From NCBI GenBank assembly GCA_015075545.1, contig JABTUC010000003.1, forward strand, positions 248,001 to 312,000: DNA of 64,000 bases. The letters run 5' to 3'. The stretch is from Ideonella sp. (lineage in GTDB: Bacteria > Pseudomonadota > Gammaproteobacteria > Burkholderiales > Burkholderiaceae_C). A model generated the notes under the pieces. It did not search any database and had not been told where the DNA came from. It saw nothing but the letters and a program-made list of their open reading frames with translations. A program made the position numbers and the translations under genes. This document shows positions 35,248-43,937 of this stretch, one piece after another (the first letter of the stretch is position 1; each line of letters starts with the position of its first letter).

Positions 35248-35566
35248 GACATCCCGGGGACCATCGCGAAGCTCCCCCGCCGTGGTCCGCGAGCGCTACG
35301 CCGCGTAAGCGCGACGCGGTGGTCAGCGCGCTGCTGCGGCGCCTGGCGAGGGGGGAACCAGCGACGCATGGCGGCTCGGCAGCGCGCCGACGGCCGGGCT
35401 GACCCGGTGCGTCGGGCGCAGCACATTCCCCCGAGTTTCTCGGCGACCATACAGGTCGCCGCTCGCGCCGCTCGAACCCGAGTGGCGCGCCGACGGCTAA
35501 CTCAGCGCGTCGTGCGATGCGGCCGCTTTGGCCTATCCTCGGCCCATCTCGGTCGCGGCGCTGCCG
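35248..35566. other. intergenic region, about 320 bp
   Basis: No gene, RNA or clear operator recognised. The right end, TTTGGCCTATCCTC near 35528-35541, has a CCTATC -10-like sequence upstream of the SafE-type gene, similar to the CCTATT before the subunit II gene at 39228. Confidence 0.4.
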
Positions 35567-35578
35567 ATGGTTGGGAAG

Positions 35579-36307
35579 ATGCCGGAGAACGTCACGGTCG
35601 CTTCTGCGTTGCTGGTCGGTCTGCTCGGATCGCCGCACTGCCTGGGCATGTGCGGGGGCATCGTCGGCACGCTGTCGCTGGCCGCCAGCGGCAGCCGGGC
35701 GCGGCAGTGGGGCTTCTTGCTGGCCTACAACCTCGGCCGCATCGCGAGCTATGCCGCCGCCGGCGCGCTGCTCGGCGCGCTCGGCAGCCGTCTGTTCGAC
35801 GCGCTGCCCGGCCCGCTGGGCCGCTGGGGCGCGCATCTGGTGTCGGCGGCGTTCATGATCGCGCTCGGTCTGTATCTGACCGGATGGTGGCGCGGCCTGG
35901 CTGCGCTCGAGCGTGCCGGCGCCCATCTGTGGCGCCGCGTCGAGCCGCTGGCCCGCCGCCTGCTGCCGGTGCGCCACCCGGCGCAGGCCCTGCTCATCGG
36001 TTCGATATGGGGCTTCCTGCCATGCGGTCTGGTCTACACGGCCCTGGCCTGGTCGCTGGCGGCCGGCGATGCGGTCGGCGGCGCGATGCTGATGGCCGCT
36101 TTCGGTGCCGGCACGCTGCCGATGCTGCTGGTCTCCGGCACAGCGTCGCGCGCGCTGGGGGCGGCGACGCGGCAGACCGCGGTGCGGCGGATGTCCGGCG
36201 TGGTCGTGCTCGCGTTCGGCGTGTACTCGCTCGCCGCCGCTGGCCTGCACGCCGGTCACCCCCAAACGAGTGCGGCGGCGAGCCCGGCCATTTCCGCGGA
36301 CGCGTGA
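35579..36307 (+). CDS. sulfite exporter TauE/SafE (DsbD_2-like) membrane protein
   Basis: About 242 residues with six to seven transmembrane helices. The first helix carries LLGSPHCLGMCGGIVG, the metal-ligand-like H-C-x-x-M-C motif common in this family, and WGFLPCGLVYTAL repeats it in the second half. Members encoded beside heme-copper oxidases are suspected of moving copper or reductant; that role is inferred here from the position upstream of a FixL-like kinase and an oxidase-type gene set. Start is ATG 35579, or ATG 35567 four codons earlier. The stop overlaps the kinase start (TGATG). Confidence 0.8.
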   Translation: MPENVTVASALLVGLLGSPHCLGMCGGIVGTLSLAASGSRARQWGFLLAYNLGRIASYAAAGALLGALGSRLFDALPGPLGRWGAHLVSAAFMIALGLYLTGWWRGLAALERAGAHLWRRVEPLARRLLPVRHPAQALLIGSIWGFLPCGLVYTALAWSLAAGDAVGGAMLMAAFGAGTLPMLLVSGTASRALGAATRQTAVRRMSGVVVLAFGVYSLAAAGLHAGHPQTSAAASPAISADA

Positions 36308-37602
36308 TGTTCGGCAACAGCGAAGCCCTGACCCTTGCCGTGGTGATCGGCAGCGGCGCGCTGGCGGCAGCAGTGATCGGCCTCGTGGTTGCGTATGCCC
36401 GGCTTCACGAGGCGGTGCAACGCGTGCGCGACCATGAGTCGCAGCAAGAGGGCATCTCGGCGCGCCTGCGCGAGAACGAGTACCGCCTGCGCGCGATCAT
36501 CGAGTCCGAACCCGAATGCATGAAGCTGCAGGCCGCCAACGGCACGGTGCTGGAGATCAACCCGGCGGGCCTGGCGCTGGTCGAGGCCGACGCCCCGGGC
36601 GACATCATCGGCAAGCCGATCTACCTGCTGGTGGCCCCGGAACACCGCGGCGTCTACCGCGACCACGTGCGCCGCGTGTTCGAAGGCGAGTCGGTCGTCT
36701 ACGAGTTCCGCCTGGTCACCATCAAGGGTCGCAGCCGCTGGATGGAGACGCACGCCGCGCCGCTGCGCGACGCGCAAGGCGGCATCCACGCGCTGTTGGC
36801 GATCACCCGCGACATCACCGAGCGCAAGCTCGCCGAAGAACGCGTGCGCCGTCACCAGATCGAGATCGCGCGGGTGGCGCGGCTGTCGACGATGGGCGAG
36901 ATGGCCGCCGCGCTCGCGCACGAGCTGAACCAGCCGCTGTCGGCGATCGCCGCCTTCGCCCGCGGCTGCACGCGCCGCCTGCGCGCCGGCACCGCGACAC
37001 TGCAAGACCTCGGCGAACCGCTCGATGCGATCGGCGAGCAGGCCGAACGTGCCGGCGAGGTGATCCGCCACGTGCGCGAGTTCGTGCGCCGGCGCGAGCT
37101 GGTCCTCGGCCCGGCCGACGTCAACCAGATCGCGCGCAGCGTCGCGCACTTCGCCGACATCGACGCGCGCCAGCACGAGGCGGTGCTGCGGCTGGAGCTG
37201 GCGCCGCGCCTGCCGCCGGCGGTGGCCGACCCGATCATGGTCGAGCAGGTGATCGGCAACCTGGTGCGCAACGCGATCGACGCGATGACCGAGGCCCGTT
37301 CGCCGCGGCGCGAGATCACGCTGCGCACGGCGCAGCGCGACGGCGCCGTCGAGGTCGAGGTCGCCGACACCGGCCCGGGCATCGACGCGGCGGTAGTGCA
37401 GCAGGTCTTCGAGCCGTTCTTCACGACCAAGCACGACGGTGTCGGCATGGGTCTGTCGATCAGCCGTTCGATCGTCGAGGCGCACGGCGGCCGCATCGGC
37501 GTCGACTCGGTGATCGGGCGCGGGGCAAGCTTCCGCTTCTCGCTTCCGCTGGCCGCGCAGGAGGTCCATCGCGGTGGACAACGCCACGGTCTTCATCGTT
37601 GA
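36307..37602 (+). CDS. PAS-domain sensor histidine kinase (FixL-like)
   Basis: 431 residues. One transmembrane helix (residues about 9-31), a PAS/PAC domain (about 57-174, ending in ITRDITERK), the H box AALAHELNQPLSAI with H205, and an ATPase domain with LVRNAIDAM, DTGPGIDAAV and GVGMGLSISRSIVEAHGG. This is the FixL/DctB-like group. Histidines H113 and H120 in the PAS region could be considered for heme binding as in FixL, but this cannot be decided from sequence alone. It shares its start with the upstream stop and overlaps the regulator gene by 29 bp. Likely senses oxygen, redox state or NO (inference from context). Confidence 0.9.
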   Translation: MFGNSEALTLAVVIGSGALAAAVIGLVVAYARLHEAVQRVRDHESQQEGISARLRENEYRLRAIIESEPECMKLQAANGTVLEINPAGLALVEADAPGDIIGKPIYLLVAPEHRGVYRDHVRRVFEGESVVYEFRLVTIKGRSRWMETHAAPLRDAQGGIHALLAITRDITERKLAEERVRRHQIEIARVARLSTMGEMAAALAHELNQPLSAIAAFARGCTRRLRAGTATLQDLGEPLDAIGEQAERAGEVIRHVREFVRRRELVLGPADVNQIARSVAHFADIDARQHEAVLRLELAPRLPPAVADPIMVEQVIGNLVRNAIDAMTEARSPRREITLRTAQRDGAVEVEVADTGPGIDAAVVQQVFEPFFTTKHDGVGMGLSISRSIVEAHGGRIGVDSVIGRGASFRFSLPLAAQEVHRGGQRHGLHR

Positions 37603-38188
37603 CGACGACCAGGCCGTCGTGCGCAGCCTGCGCTGGCTGATCGAGACGGTGCGCCTGCCGGTGCGGGCCTTTGCCTCGGCACAGGAGTTCCTCGATGGCT
37701 ACGATCCCGCGCGGCCGGGCTGTCTGCTGCTGGACGTGCGCATGCCGGGCATGAGCGGGCTCGAGCTGCAGCAGCGCCTGGCCACGCGCCAGCGCTACCA
37801 CCTGCCGCTGATCTTCGTCACCGGCCACGGCGACGTGCAGATGGCGGTGCGTGCCGTGCAGGCGGGCGCGTTCGATTTCATCGAGAAGCCGTTCAACGAC
37901 CAGGACCTGCTCGACCGCGTGCAGCGCGCGATCGCGCACGACGCGATGCAGCGCGGGCGCGAACAGCAGCGCCAGCAGTTGCGCGATCGCTTCGACGCGC
38001 TGACGGCGCGCGAGCGCGAGGTGCTCGACCTTGTCGTGCAGGGTCAGTCGAACAAGGCGGTGGCCAACGCGCTGGGGCTCAGCGCCAAGACCGTGGAGTT
38101 CCACCGCGCCAAGGTGATGGAGAAGCTGCAGGCGCGCTCGCTGGCCGACCTGGTGAAACTGGCGATGCTCAACACCGGCGAGGGCTGA
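37574..38188 (+). CDS. FixJ-family response regulator
   Basis: 204 residues. Receiver domain with D10-D11-D12, phospho-acceptor D54 (LLLDVRMPGMSGLEL) and K104-P in FIEKPFND. A LuxR-type helix-turn-helix (about 137-200) follows: LTAREREVLDLVVQGQSNKAVANALGLSAKTVEFHRAKVM. Start GTG 37574 lies inside the kinase gene. Output partner of the FixL-like kinase. The palindrome CTAGGA-N4-TCCTAG before the subunit II gene (39190-39205) is a candidate target. Confidence 0.92.
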   Translation: MDNATVFIVDDDQAVVRSLRWLIETVRLPVRAFASAQEFLDGYDPARPGCLLLDVRMPGMSGLELQQRLATRQRYHLPLIFVTGHGDVQMAVRAVQAGAFDFIEKPFNDQDLLDRVQRAIAHDAMQRGREQQRQQLRDRFDALTAREREVLDLVVQGQSNKAVANALGLSAKTVEFHRAKVMEKLQARSLADLVKLAMLNTGEG

Positions 38189-38204
38189 TGCGCCGCGCCG
38201 CGCG

Positions 38205-39101
38205 TCATCCGCCGAGGTGACGATCCAGCAGCAGCGCGGCGAACAGCGTCGACAGGTAAGTGATCGAGAAGCGGAACGTGCGCTGCGCGTCGGCGTCGCT
38301 GTCGCTGCGCAGCACGCGCCACGCCAGCGCGACGAAGCGCAGGTCGAGCGCCGCGGCGGCTACCAGGTAGACCCAGCCGCTCATGCCCACCGCCAGCGGC
38401 AGCATCGAGGCCACGGCCAACGCGAGCGTGTAGGCGACGATGCAGCGCTGGGTGTGGCGACGCCCACGCACCACCAGCAGCATCGGGAAGCCGGCGGCGG
38501 CGTATTCCCGGGTGCGGTACAGCGCCAGCGACCAGAAGTGCGGCGGCGTCCACAGCAGGATGATCAGGAACAGCACCCAGGCTTGCAGCGGAGCCTCGCC
38601 CGTCACCGCCGCCCAGCCGAGCACGGGCGGCATCGCCCCGGCGGCGCCGCCGATGACGATGTTCTGCGGCGTGCGCGGCTTCAGCAGCACCGTGTAGACG
38701 ACGCTGTAGCCGACGAAGGTGGCCAGCGTCAGCCACATCGTCAACGGGTTCGTCCCACGGTGCAGCAGCAGCAGGCCGACGCCGCCGGCAACGCCCGCCA
38801 CCAGCACGGCCTCGGCCGTCTGCAACTCGCCGCGCGGCAGCGGACGTGCGCAGGTGCGCGCCATCAGCGCGTCGCGCCGGCGCTCGATCAGGCAGTTGAA
38901 CGCCGCCGCGCTGCCGGCCACCAGCGCGATGCCCAGCGTACCGGCTGCCAGCGGCGGCAACGGCACCATCCCGGGCGCGGCCAGGAACATGCCGATCACG
39001 GCGCAGAAGACGATCAACGCCAGCACGCGCGGCTTGGCCAGCCGCAAGTAGGCCCGCAGCCGGGCGCCGACCGACGACATCGCACGGATCGACAATTCCA
39101 C
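38205..39101 (-). CDS. ctaB: heme O synthase (protoheme IX farnesyltransferase)
   Basis: 298 residues, UbiA-superfamily prenyltransferase with about eight to nine transmembrane helices. It attaches a farnesyl chain to heme b to give heme O. The prenyl-diphosphate/Mg motif is AFNCLIERRRDALMARTCARPLP and the second conserved loop is LWTPPHFWSLALYRTREYAAAGFPML. GTG 39101 has GGAGGG 7 nt upstream; ATG 39080 is an alternative. It is divergent from the subunit II gene and converges with the FixJ-like gene. No heme A synthase (ctaA) is nearby, so the adjacent enzyme may use heme o, or ctaA lies elsewhere. Confidence 0.95.
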   Translation of the reverse strand: MELSIRAMSSVGARLRAYLRLAKPRVLALIVFCAVIGMFLAAPGMVPLPPLAAGTLGIALVAGSAAAFNCLIERRRDALMARTCARPLPRGELQTAEAVLVAGVAGGVGLLLLHRGTNPLTMWLTLATFVGYSVVYTVLLKPRTPQNIVIGGAAGAMPPVLGWAAVTGEAPLQAWVLFLIILLWTPPHFWSLALYRTREYAAAGFPMLLVVRGRRHTQRCIVAYTLALAVASMLPLAVGMSGWVYLVAAAALDLRFVALAWRVLRSDSDADAQRTFRFSITYLSTLFAALLLDRHLGG

Positions 39102-39189
39102 GGGCCAGCCCTCCAGCAGCCGAACCGGCCGCCAGACGAATCTAGCGCCTGCGCCACCTGCCGGTCTTCAGGGAGATGGAGCATCGTGG

Positions 39190-39205
39190 CTAGGAACCAT
39201 CCTAG
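39190..39205. promoter_or_regulatory. palindromic operator CTAGGAACCATCCTAG before oxidase-type genes
   Basis: CTAGGA-ACCA-TCCTAG, a 6+6 bp perfect inverted repeat that abuts a TTGCCG -35-like sequence (39206-39211). An 18-bp spacer and TATTCT (39230-39235) follow, with ATG at 39294. The repeat would be centred near -44, an activator position. Candidate site for the FixJ-like regulator or another activator. Confidence 0.5.
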
Positions 39206-39293
39206 TTGCCGTGCCGGCCGGCCGCTGCCTATTCTTCGCTGCGGTGCGCCGGCGACGCTGCGTGCGAGCGCCGGTGAGCGAGGAGGCAAGACG

Positions 39294-39857
39294 ATGCTCG
39301 ACTTCCTGTTCAGCGGCTGGGGCGCGTTCTGGATGACGCTGTTCATGCTGGTGCCGTTCGCCGCGGTCTTCTACTACGTCATCTGGCGCAAGAGCGTGGT
39401 CGACCCGAGCCCCGAGGCCACCGCCCGCTCGAAGATCTCGCGGGTCGAGGTTGGCTGGCTCGCGCTGGTGCTGGTGGTCTTCGTGGGCGTCAACCTCGCG
39501 AGCCTGAAGTACATGCCGACGTTGAAGTCCGCGCACGCTGCGACCACGCGCACCGACATCCAGAATGTCGACTTGACTGCCACGTCATGGTCATACGACA
39601 TGTCGAGTCGGCGCATCGAGGTCGGTCGGCCGGTGCGCTTCTCGGGCCGCAGCGGCGACACGATGCACGGCTTCGCGGTCTACCACCCCGATGGCCGCGT
39701 GCTCTTCACGATGATGCTGATGCCCGGATTGAGCAAGCCGACCTCGCTGATCCACACCTTCAGCGAGCCTGGGAAATACAAGGTGCGCTGCCTGGAGTAC
39801 TGCGGCGTCGCCCACCACGCGATGCGCGACGAGATCGTCGTCGTTGCCGCCAGCTGA
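39294..39857 (+). CDS. heme-copper oxidoreductase subunit II with CuA site (NorS/CoxB-like)
   Basis: 187 residues. Two transmembrane helices (about 10-31 and 54-72) precede a cupredoxin domain. All CuA ligands are present: H125 (DTMHGF), then C166, E168 (carbonyl), C170, H174 and M177 in CLEYCGVAHHAM. It should accept electrons from cytochrome c or another periplasmic donor and pass them to subunit I encoded 32 bp downstream. The short length and small cupredoxin domain fit alternative oxidases and the sNOR type (NorS) better than an aa3 subunit II, which is about 250-350 residues. ATG 39294 is preceded by GAGGAGG. Confidence 0.88.
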   Translation: MLDFLFSGWGAFWMTLFMLVPFAAVFYYVIWRKSVVDPSPEATARSKISRVEVGWLALVLVVFVGVNLASLKYMPTLKSAHAATTRTDIQNVDLTATSWSYDMSSRRIEVGRPVRFSGRSGDTMHGFAVYHPDGRVLFTMMLMPGLSKPTSLIHTFSEPGKYKVRCLEYCGVAHHAMRDEIVVVAAS

Positions 39858-39889
39858 GTCCGTCGTCGCGAGCCCCACAGGAGGCCCTC

Positions 39890-41422
39890 ATGACCATCGC
39901 CAGCACGCTCGTCGAGCGCACGCCGCTGTTCGGCAGGATGTTCGCCGTCGACAAGTCCACCGGCCTGGAGGAGATCAACGCCTGGCCGGCGCTGATGATC
40001 ATGGCCTCGTTCGTCTGGCTCGCGGTGGCCGGGCTGCTCGGCCTGGTGATGCCGGCGACGCAGCTGTTCGATCTCAGCAGCGATCTCTTCTATACGACGC
40101 TGACGCTGCACGGCGCAGCGCTGGCGTTCCCGTTCACCTTCCAGCTGATGATCGGCGTCGGCCTGCACCGCGCCGCCGGCTGCGTGGGCAAGCCGGTCAC
40201 CGGCTGGTTGCCGGCGCTGGCCTTCACCGCGCTGAACCTCGGCTCGGCCTTGCTGACCGTCGCCGTGCTGCTCGGTTTCAAGGTCAGCCTGGTGGTGATG
40301 TACCCGCTGCCGCTGGTCGGCGCGAAGATGGGCATCTGGAGCATGGGCACCGTCGTGCTCGGCTTCACCGGCATCTACCTGGTGCTGGCGACGATGATCC
40401 TCTTCTATCCCATCCTCGTGCTGCGCATGCTGTTCTTCGGGCGCAAGCGCCCCGAACTGGTGCTCTCGCCGCGCTCGCTGAACGACCCCGGCATGCTCGG
40501 CATGACGCTGGCGGCGCTGACGCTGCTGATCGCCGGCATGCCGCTGGTGGTGGTGGGCACGACGCTGCTGGCCGCGCTTTACGGCGTGATCCCGATGCCG
40601 ATGGCCGCCTGGGCCGCCGAGCCGGTGGTGTTCCAGTACTCGTTCTTCATCTTCGCGCACAACCTGATGGAGGCGATGGCGCTGATGGTGATAAGCGCGA
40701 TGTACGCCACGTTGCCGCTGTACCTGGCCGACGGCACGCGCAAGCTGTACAGCGACCGCATCGCCAACGCGGCGTTGTGGATCCTGCTGCTGACCTCGAT
40801 CACCTCGTTCCTGCACCACTTCATCACGCTGTATCCCAACCAGCCGGCGGCGCTCTCGTACTGGGGCAACATCATGAGCTGGGGCACCGGCATCGGCTCG
40901 GCCTTGAGCATCTTCACGGTGCTGGCCACCGTGTGGCAGCACGGCCTGCGCCCCGAGCCGGGGATCAACGCCGTGCTCGCCGGCTTCGTGCTCTACATCC
41001 TCGACGGCGCCAGCGCGGTCGTGACCTCCAACGTCGCCTGGTCGTTCCAGCTCCACGGCACGATGTGGCAGAGCGGACACACGATGACGGTGCTCGTGGC
41101 GATGGCGATGATGTGGCTCGGCGTGCTGTACCACCACTACCCCGTGATCACCGGGCGCAGGCCTGATCAGAATCTCGCCAGATGGGCGGTGCGGCTGTTC
41201 ACCGTCGGCGCCGTCGGCGCCGCACTGTCCATGCTCGCCGGCGGCGCGGCCGGCATGCCGCGCCGCTTTGCCGACTGGAACCAGGAGGGCTGGATCCTGT
41301 ACGGTCAGCTGATCCTTGTCTTCGGGCTCGTTCTCGGCGCGTCGTTGGCCGTCTATGCGTATACCCTGCTGCGCGCCCGCGCGATCGGCGAGGCGATCCG
41401 GCCGCAAGCGGTGCCCGCCTGA
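39890..41422 (+). CDS. heme-copper oxidoreductase subunit I, NO-reductase-like active site (NorY-like)
   Basis: 510 residues, about 12-13 transmembrane helices. H74 (TLHGAALAF) is the helix II low-spin heme ligand. The metal B ligands are H257 and the pair H309-H310. H397 matches the high-spin heme ligand, with H389 eight residues before it as in aa3 oxidases. Two deviations stand out. The helix VI H-x3-Y of oxidases is H257-N-L-M-E261, as in NO reductases. The second low-spin ligand (usual H-x-H) is H397-T-M399. No tyrosine is at the cbb3-type position either (S303). It is therefore probably an NO reductase of the sNOR type or an unnamed relative, although automated names would be cytochrome c or cbb3 oxidase subunit I. 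GAGG precedes ATG 39890. Confidence 0.85.
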   Translation: MTIASTLVERTPLFGRMFAVDKSTGLEEINAWPALMIMASFVWLAVAGLLGLVMPATQLFDLSSDLFYTTLTLHGAALAFPFTFQLMIGVGLHRAAGCVGKPVTGWLPALAFTALNLGSALLTVAVLLGFKVSLVVMYPLPLVGAKMGIWSMGTVVLGFTGIYLVLATMILFYPILVLRMLFFGRKRPELVLSPRSLNDPGMLGMTLAALTLLIAGMPLVVVGTTLLAALYGVIPMPMAAWAAEPVVFQYSFFIFAHNLMEAMALMVISAMYATLPLYLADGTRKLYSDRIANAALWILLLTSITSFLHHFITLYPNQPAALSYWGNIMSWGTGIGSALSIFTVLATVWQHGLRPEPGINAVLAGFVLYILDGASAVVTSNVAWSFQLHGTMWQSGHTMTVLVAMAMMWLGVLYHHYPVITGRRPDQNLARWAVRLFTVGAVGAALSMLAGGAAGMPRRFADWNQEGWILYGQLILVFGLVLGASLAVYAYTLLRARAIGEAIRPQAVPA

Positions 41423-41491
41423 GGAGCAACCCGGCATCGCGCTGACGCCGCCCGCGGCGCAGCGCTGCCGCGGCCAACCGGAGCCGCGACG

Positions 41492-43855
41492 ATGAGTTGT
41501 GCGCTGTGCGGCCTGCCCACGCCGCAGCCGCCGGTGCAGGCCAACGGGCGCGACTACTGCTGCACCGGCTGCAGCGAGGTGGCGCGCCTGCTGGGCACGA
41601 TGTCGGAGCCCGAGGTCGCTGCCGCAGCGACCGTCGAGGCGCGCGACGACCCGGCGGTGCAAGGGCAGGAGGCGTACTTCCACGTCGACGGCATGCACTG
41701 CGCGTCGTGCGAGCGCCTGATCTCGCTCGTCGCGTCGCGGGTCGACGGCGTGCTCGCGGTGCACGCGAGCTACGCCACCGCCACGGCGAAAGTCGTCTTC
41801 GACCCCGAGCGCATCGACGCGGCGGGCCTGGGCAGGCGCCTGAGCGCAGCCGGCTATCGCTTTCGCCCGCGCGGCGAGGCCGCCCCGGAGTACGACGAGC
41901 GCGCCGATCTGCTGCGCATGTTGGCCGGCGGCTGCTTGGCGTCGGCGGTGATGATGCTGTCGTTCGTTTTCGTCTACCCGCTGCACGCCGGCTGGGTCGA
42001 GGCGCAGGACTACGCGGCGATCGGCTGGCTCGCTTTCGAGCTGGCGCCCAATGCGCTGTTCGTGCTGACGACGGTGCAGGTCGGCTACGTCGGCTGGCCG
42101 ATCCTGCGCGGCGCGGCCACGGCCTTGCGGGTTCGCGGCCTCAACATGGACGTGCTGCTGGCTCTGGCGATCGCCTCGGCCTATGCGTACAGCGTGTTCC
42201 AGCTCCGGCACGACCCGCTCGATCTGTACTTCGACGTCGCCGCCGGCGTCGTCGCCGTCGTCACGATCGGCCGCTTCCTCGAACGCGGCGCGCGCGAGGC
42301 GGCGCTGCGGGAGATCGGCCGCTTCCTGAACGCGGTGCCGGCACGCGCCTGCGTCGTGCGCGGCGGCGATTGCTTCTTCTGCGACGCCGACGAACTGATG
42401 CCCGGCGATCGCGTCGTCGTTCGCGAGGGCCAGGCGATTCCGGCCGACGGCACCATCACCGACGGTGCCGGCGCGGTCGACGAGTCGCTGCTGACCGGCG
42501 AGCCGTTTCCCGCCGAGCGCCAGCGCGGCGATCGGGTGCTGGGCGGCGCCGTCTTGCGCGAGGGTCACATCGAGGTCGACGTCGGCGACCAAGTCCGCAG
42601 CCGGATGGCCGACCTGGCGAAGCTGCTGTGGAACGCGCAGGCGCGCACCGGCGCAGCCCCAGGGCGCGCCGACCGCATGGCGCGCGTGTTCGTTCCGCTC
42701 GTGCTCGTGCTCGCGGCGCTCGTCGGCGCCGCCTTCGTCGTCGCCGGCTCGAGCCCGCAGCGCGCGCTGCTGGCCGCGCTGGCCACGCTGATCGTGTCGT
42801 GCCCGTGCACGTTCGGGCTGGCGATACCGTTGACGATTGCCAGCGCGACGAGCGCCGCGCTGCGGCGCGGCATCCTCGTCACGCGACCCGAGTTGTTCGA
42901 GCAGGGCACGCGCGTCGACATTGTCGCCCTCGACAAGACCGGCACCCTGTCCAGCGGCGAGATGTCGGTGTGCAGCATCGTCGGGCCGCCCGAGGTGGCG
43001 AGCCTGGCAGCGGCGGTCGAGCGCGATTCGCCGCACCCGGTGGCGCGAGCCATTGCACGGCTCGACCGCCGCAGCCACGCGCGCGACGTGCAGATCCGCG
43101 CCGGCCGCGGCGCCTGCGGCACCGTGGGCAACCGGCGCGTGGCTGTCGGCAGCCAGGCGCTGTTCGACGCGCTGGCCTGGCCCGTGCCGGGCGCGCTCGC
43201 AGCGCAGCTTGCCGCAACGGCCGCCGATGCAGGGGTCGTCTCCTATGTCGGCTGGGACGGCGTGGTACGCGGCGGCATCGTCACCCGCGACCAGCCGCGG
43301 CCGCGATGGGAGTCGGTCGTCGAGCGGCTGCGAAGGCGCCGCAGCGCCGTCCTGTTGACCGGCGCGGCGAGCGCCGAGGCCTACGCGGCGCGCTTCGACG
43401 AAGCGTTCGCCGGCGTGCCGCCGGAGGCCAAGGCCGCCGTGGTCAGACAACTGCGCAGGCGCGGCCGCGTGGCGATGGTCGGCGATGGCAGCAACGATGC
43501 CCCCGCCTTGGCCGAGGCCGACCTGCCCATCGCCTTCGGCACGCCCACCGCGCTGGCCGCGCAGGCCGCAGCGATCGTCGTCGCCGGCGACCGGCTCGAC
43601 CGCGTCGCCGACGCGCTCGACATCGTCGACGCGGCGCGGCACCGCGTGCGCCAGAACCTCGTGTGGGCGCTGTCGTACAACGCGATCGCGGTACCGCTGG
43701 CGATGAGCGGCCTGCTCAACCCGCTGGCTGCCGCGCTGGCGATGGTCGTCAGCAGCCTGATCGTGGTCTGGAACGCAACGCGTCCGCTGCCGCTCGATCC
43801 GGGCAACTCCGTCGACGAGGCCGTTTCCGCGCAGCGCGACGCCTGGGCGGCGTGA
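41492..43855 (+). CDS. heavy-metal P-type ATPase (CcoI/FixI-like copper transporter)
   Basis: 787 residues. An N-terminal cysteine-rich metal domain (C3, C6, C23-C24, C27) is followed by an HMA domain with GMHCASC (C70, C73), then eight predicted transmembrane helices with the ion-binding SCPCTFG (C437-P-C439). The phosphorylation site is D481 in ALDKTGTLSSGE, and the hinge is MVGDGSNDAPALAEADLPIAFG. This is a P1B-type copper exporter of the CcoI/FixI/CtpA group, which supplies copper to periplasm-facing sites of heme-copper enzymes. It follows subunit I by 69 bp, consistent with copper delivery to the CuA or metal B site. Confidence 0.92.
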   Translation: MSCALCGLPTPQPPVQANGRDYCCTGCSEVARLLGTMSEPEVAAAATVEARDDPAVQGQEAYFHVDGMHCASCERLISLVASRVDGVLAVHASYATATAKVVFDPERIDAAGLGRRLSAAGYRFRPRGEAAPEYDERADLLRMLAGGCLASAVMMLSFVFVYPLHAGWVEAQDYAAIGWLAFELAPNALFVLTTVQVGYVGWPILRGAATALRVRGLNMDVLLALAIASAYAYSVFQLRHDPLDLYFDVAAGVVAVVTIGRFLERGAREAALREIGRFLNAVPARACVVRGGDCFFCDADELMPGDRVVVREGQAIPADGTITDGAGAVDESLLTGEPFPAERQRGDRVLGGAVLREGHIEVDVGDQVRSRMADLAKLLWNAQARTGAAPGRADRMARVFVPLVLVLAALVGAAFVVAGSSPQRALLAALATLIVSCPCTFGLAIPLTIASATSAALRRGILVTRPELFEQGTRVDIVALDKTGTLSSGEMSVCSIVGPPEVASLAAAVERDSPHPVARAIARLDRRSHARDVQIRAGRGACGTVGNRRVAVGSQALFDALAWPVPGALAAQLAATAADAGVVSYVGWDGVVRGGIVTRDQPRPRWESVVERLRRRRSAVLLTGAASAEAYAARFDEAFAGVPPEAKAAVVRQLRRRGRVAMVGDGSNDAPALAEADLPIAFGTPTALAAQAAAIVVAGDRLDRVADALDIVDAARHRVRQNLVWALSYNAIAVPLAMSGLLNPLAAALAMVVSSLIVVWNATRPLPLDPGNSVDEAVSAQRDAWAA

Positions 43856-43937
43856 ACCGTGCCGAGCCGACGGCGCGGCGCGCGCGCGACGGCGGCCGTC
43901 GAGCCTCGGGCCTGCGCCCGCGGGGGCGACGCAGGCG

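Noticed and set aside
39890-41422. Simple call as cbb3-type cytochrome c oxidase subunit I
   Set aside because: The cbb3-specific Tyr before the His pair is absent (S303), subunit II has CuA, and the helix VI H-x3-E is NOR-like.
39680-43642. 1320-codon minus-strand open frame opposite the subunit I and copper ATPase genes
   Set aside because: Low-complexity His/Arg/Gln-rich translation with no domain; the plus strand carries intact catalytic motifs throughout.
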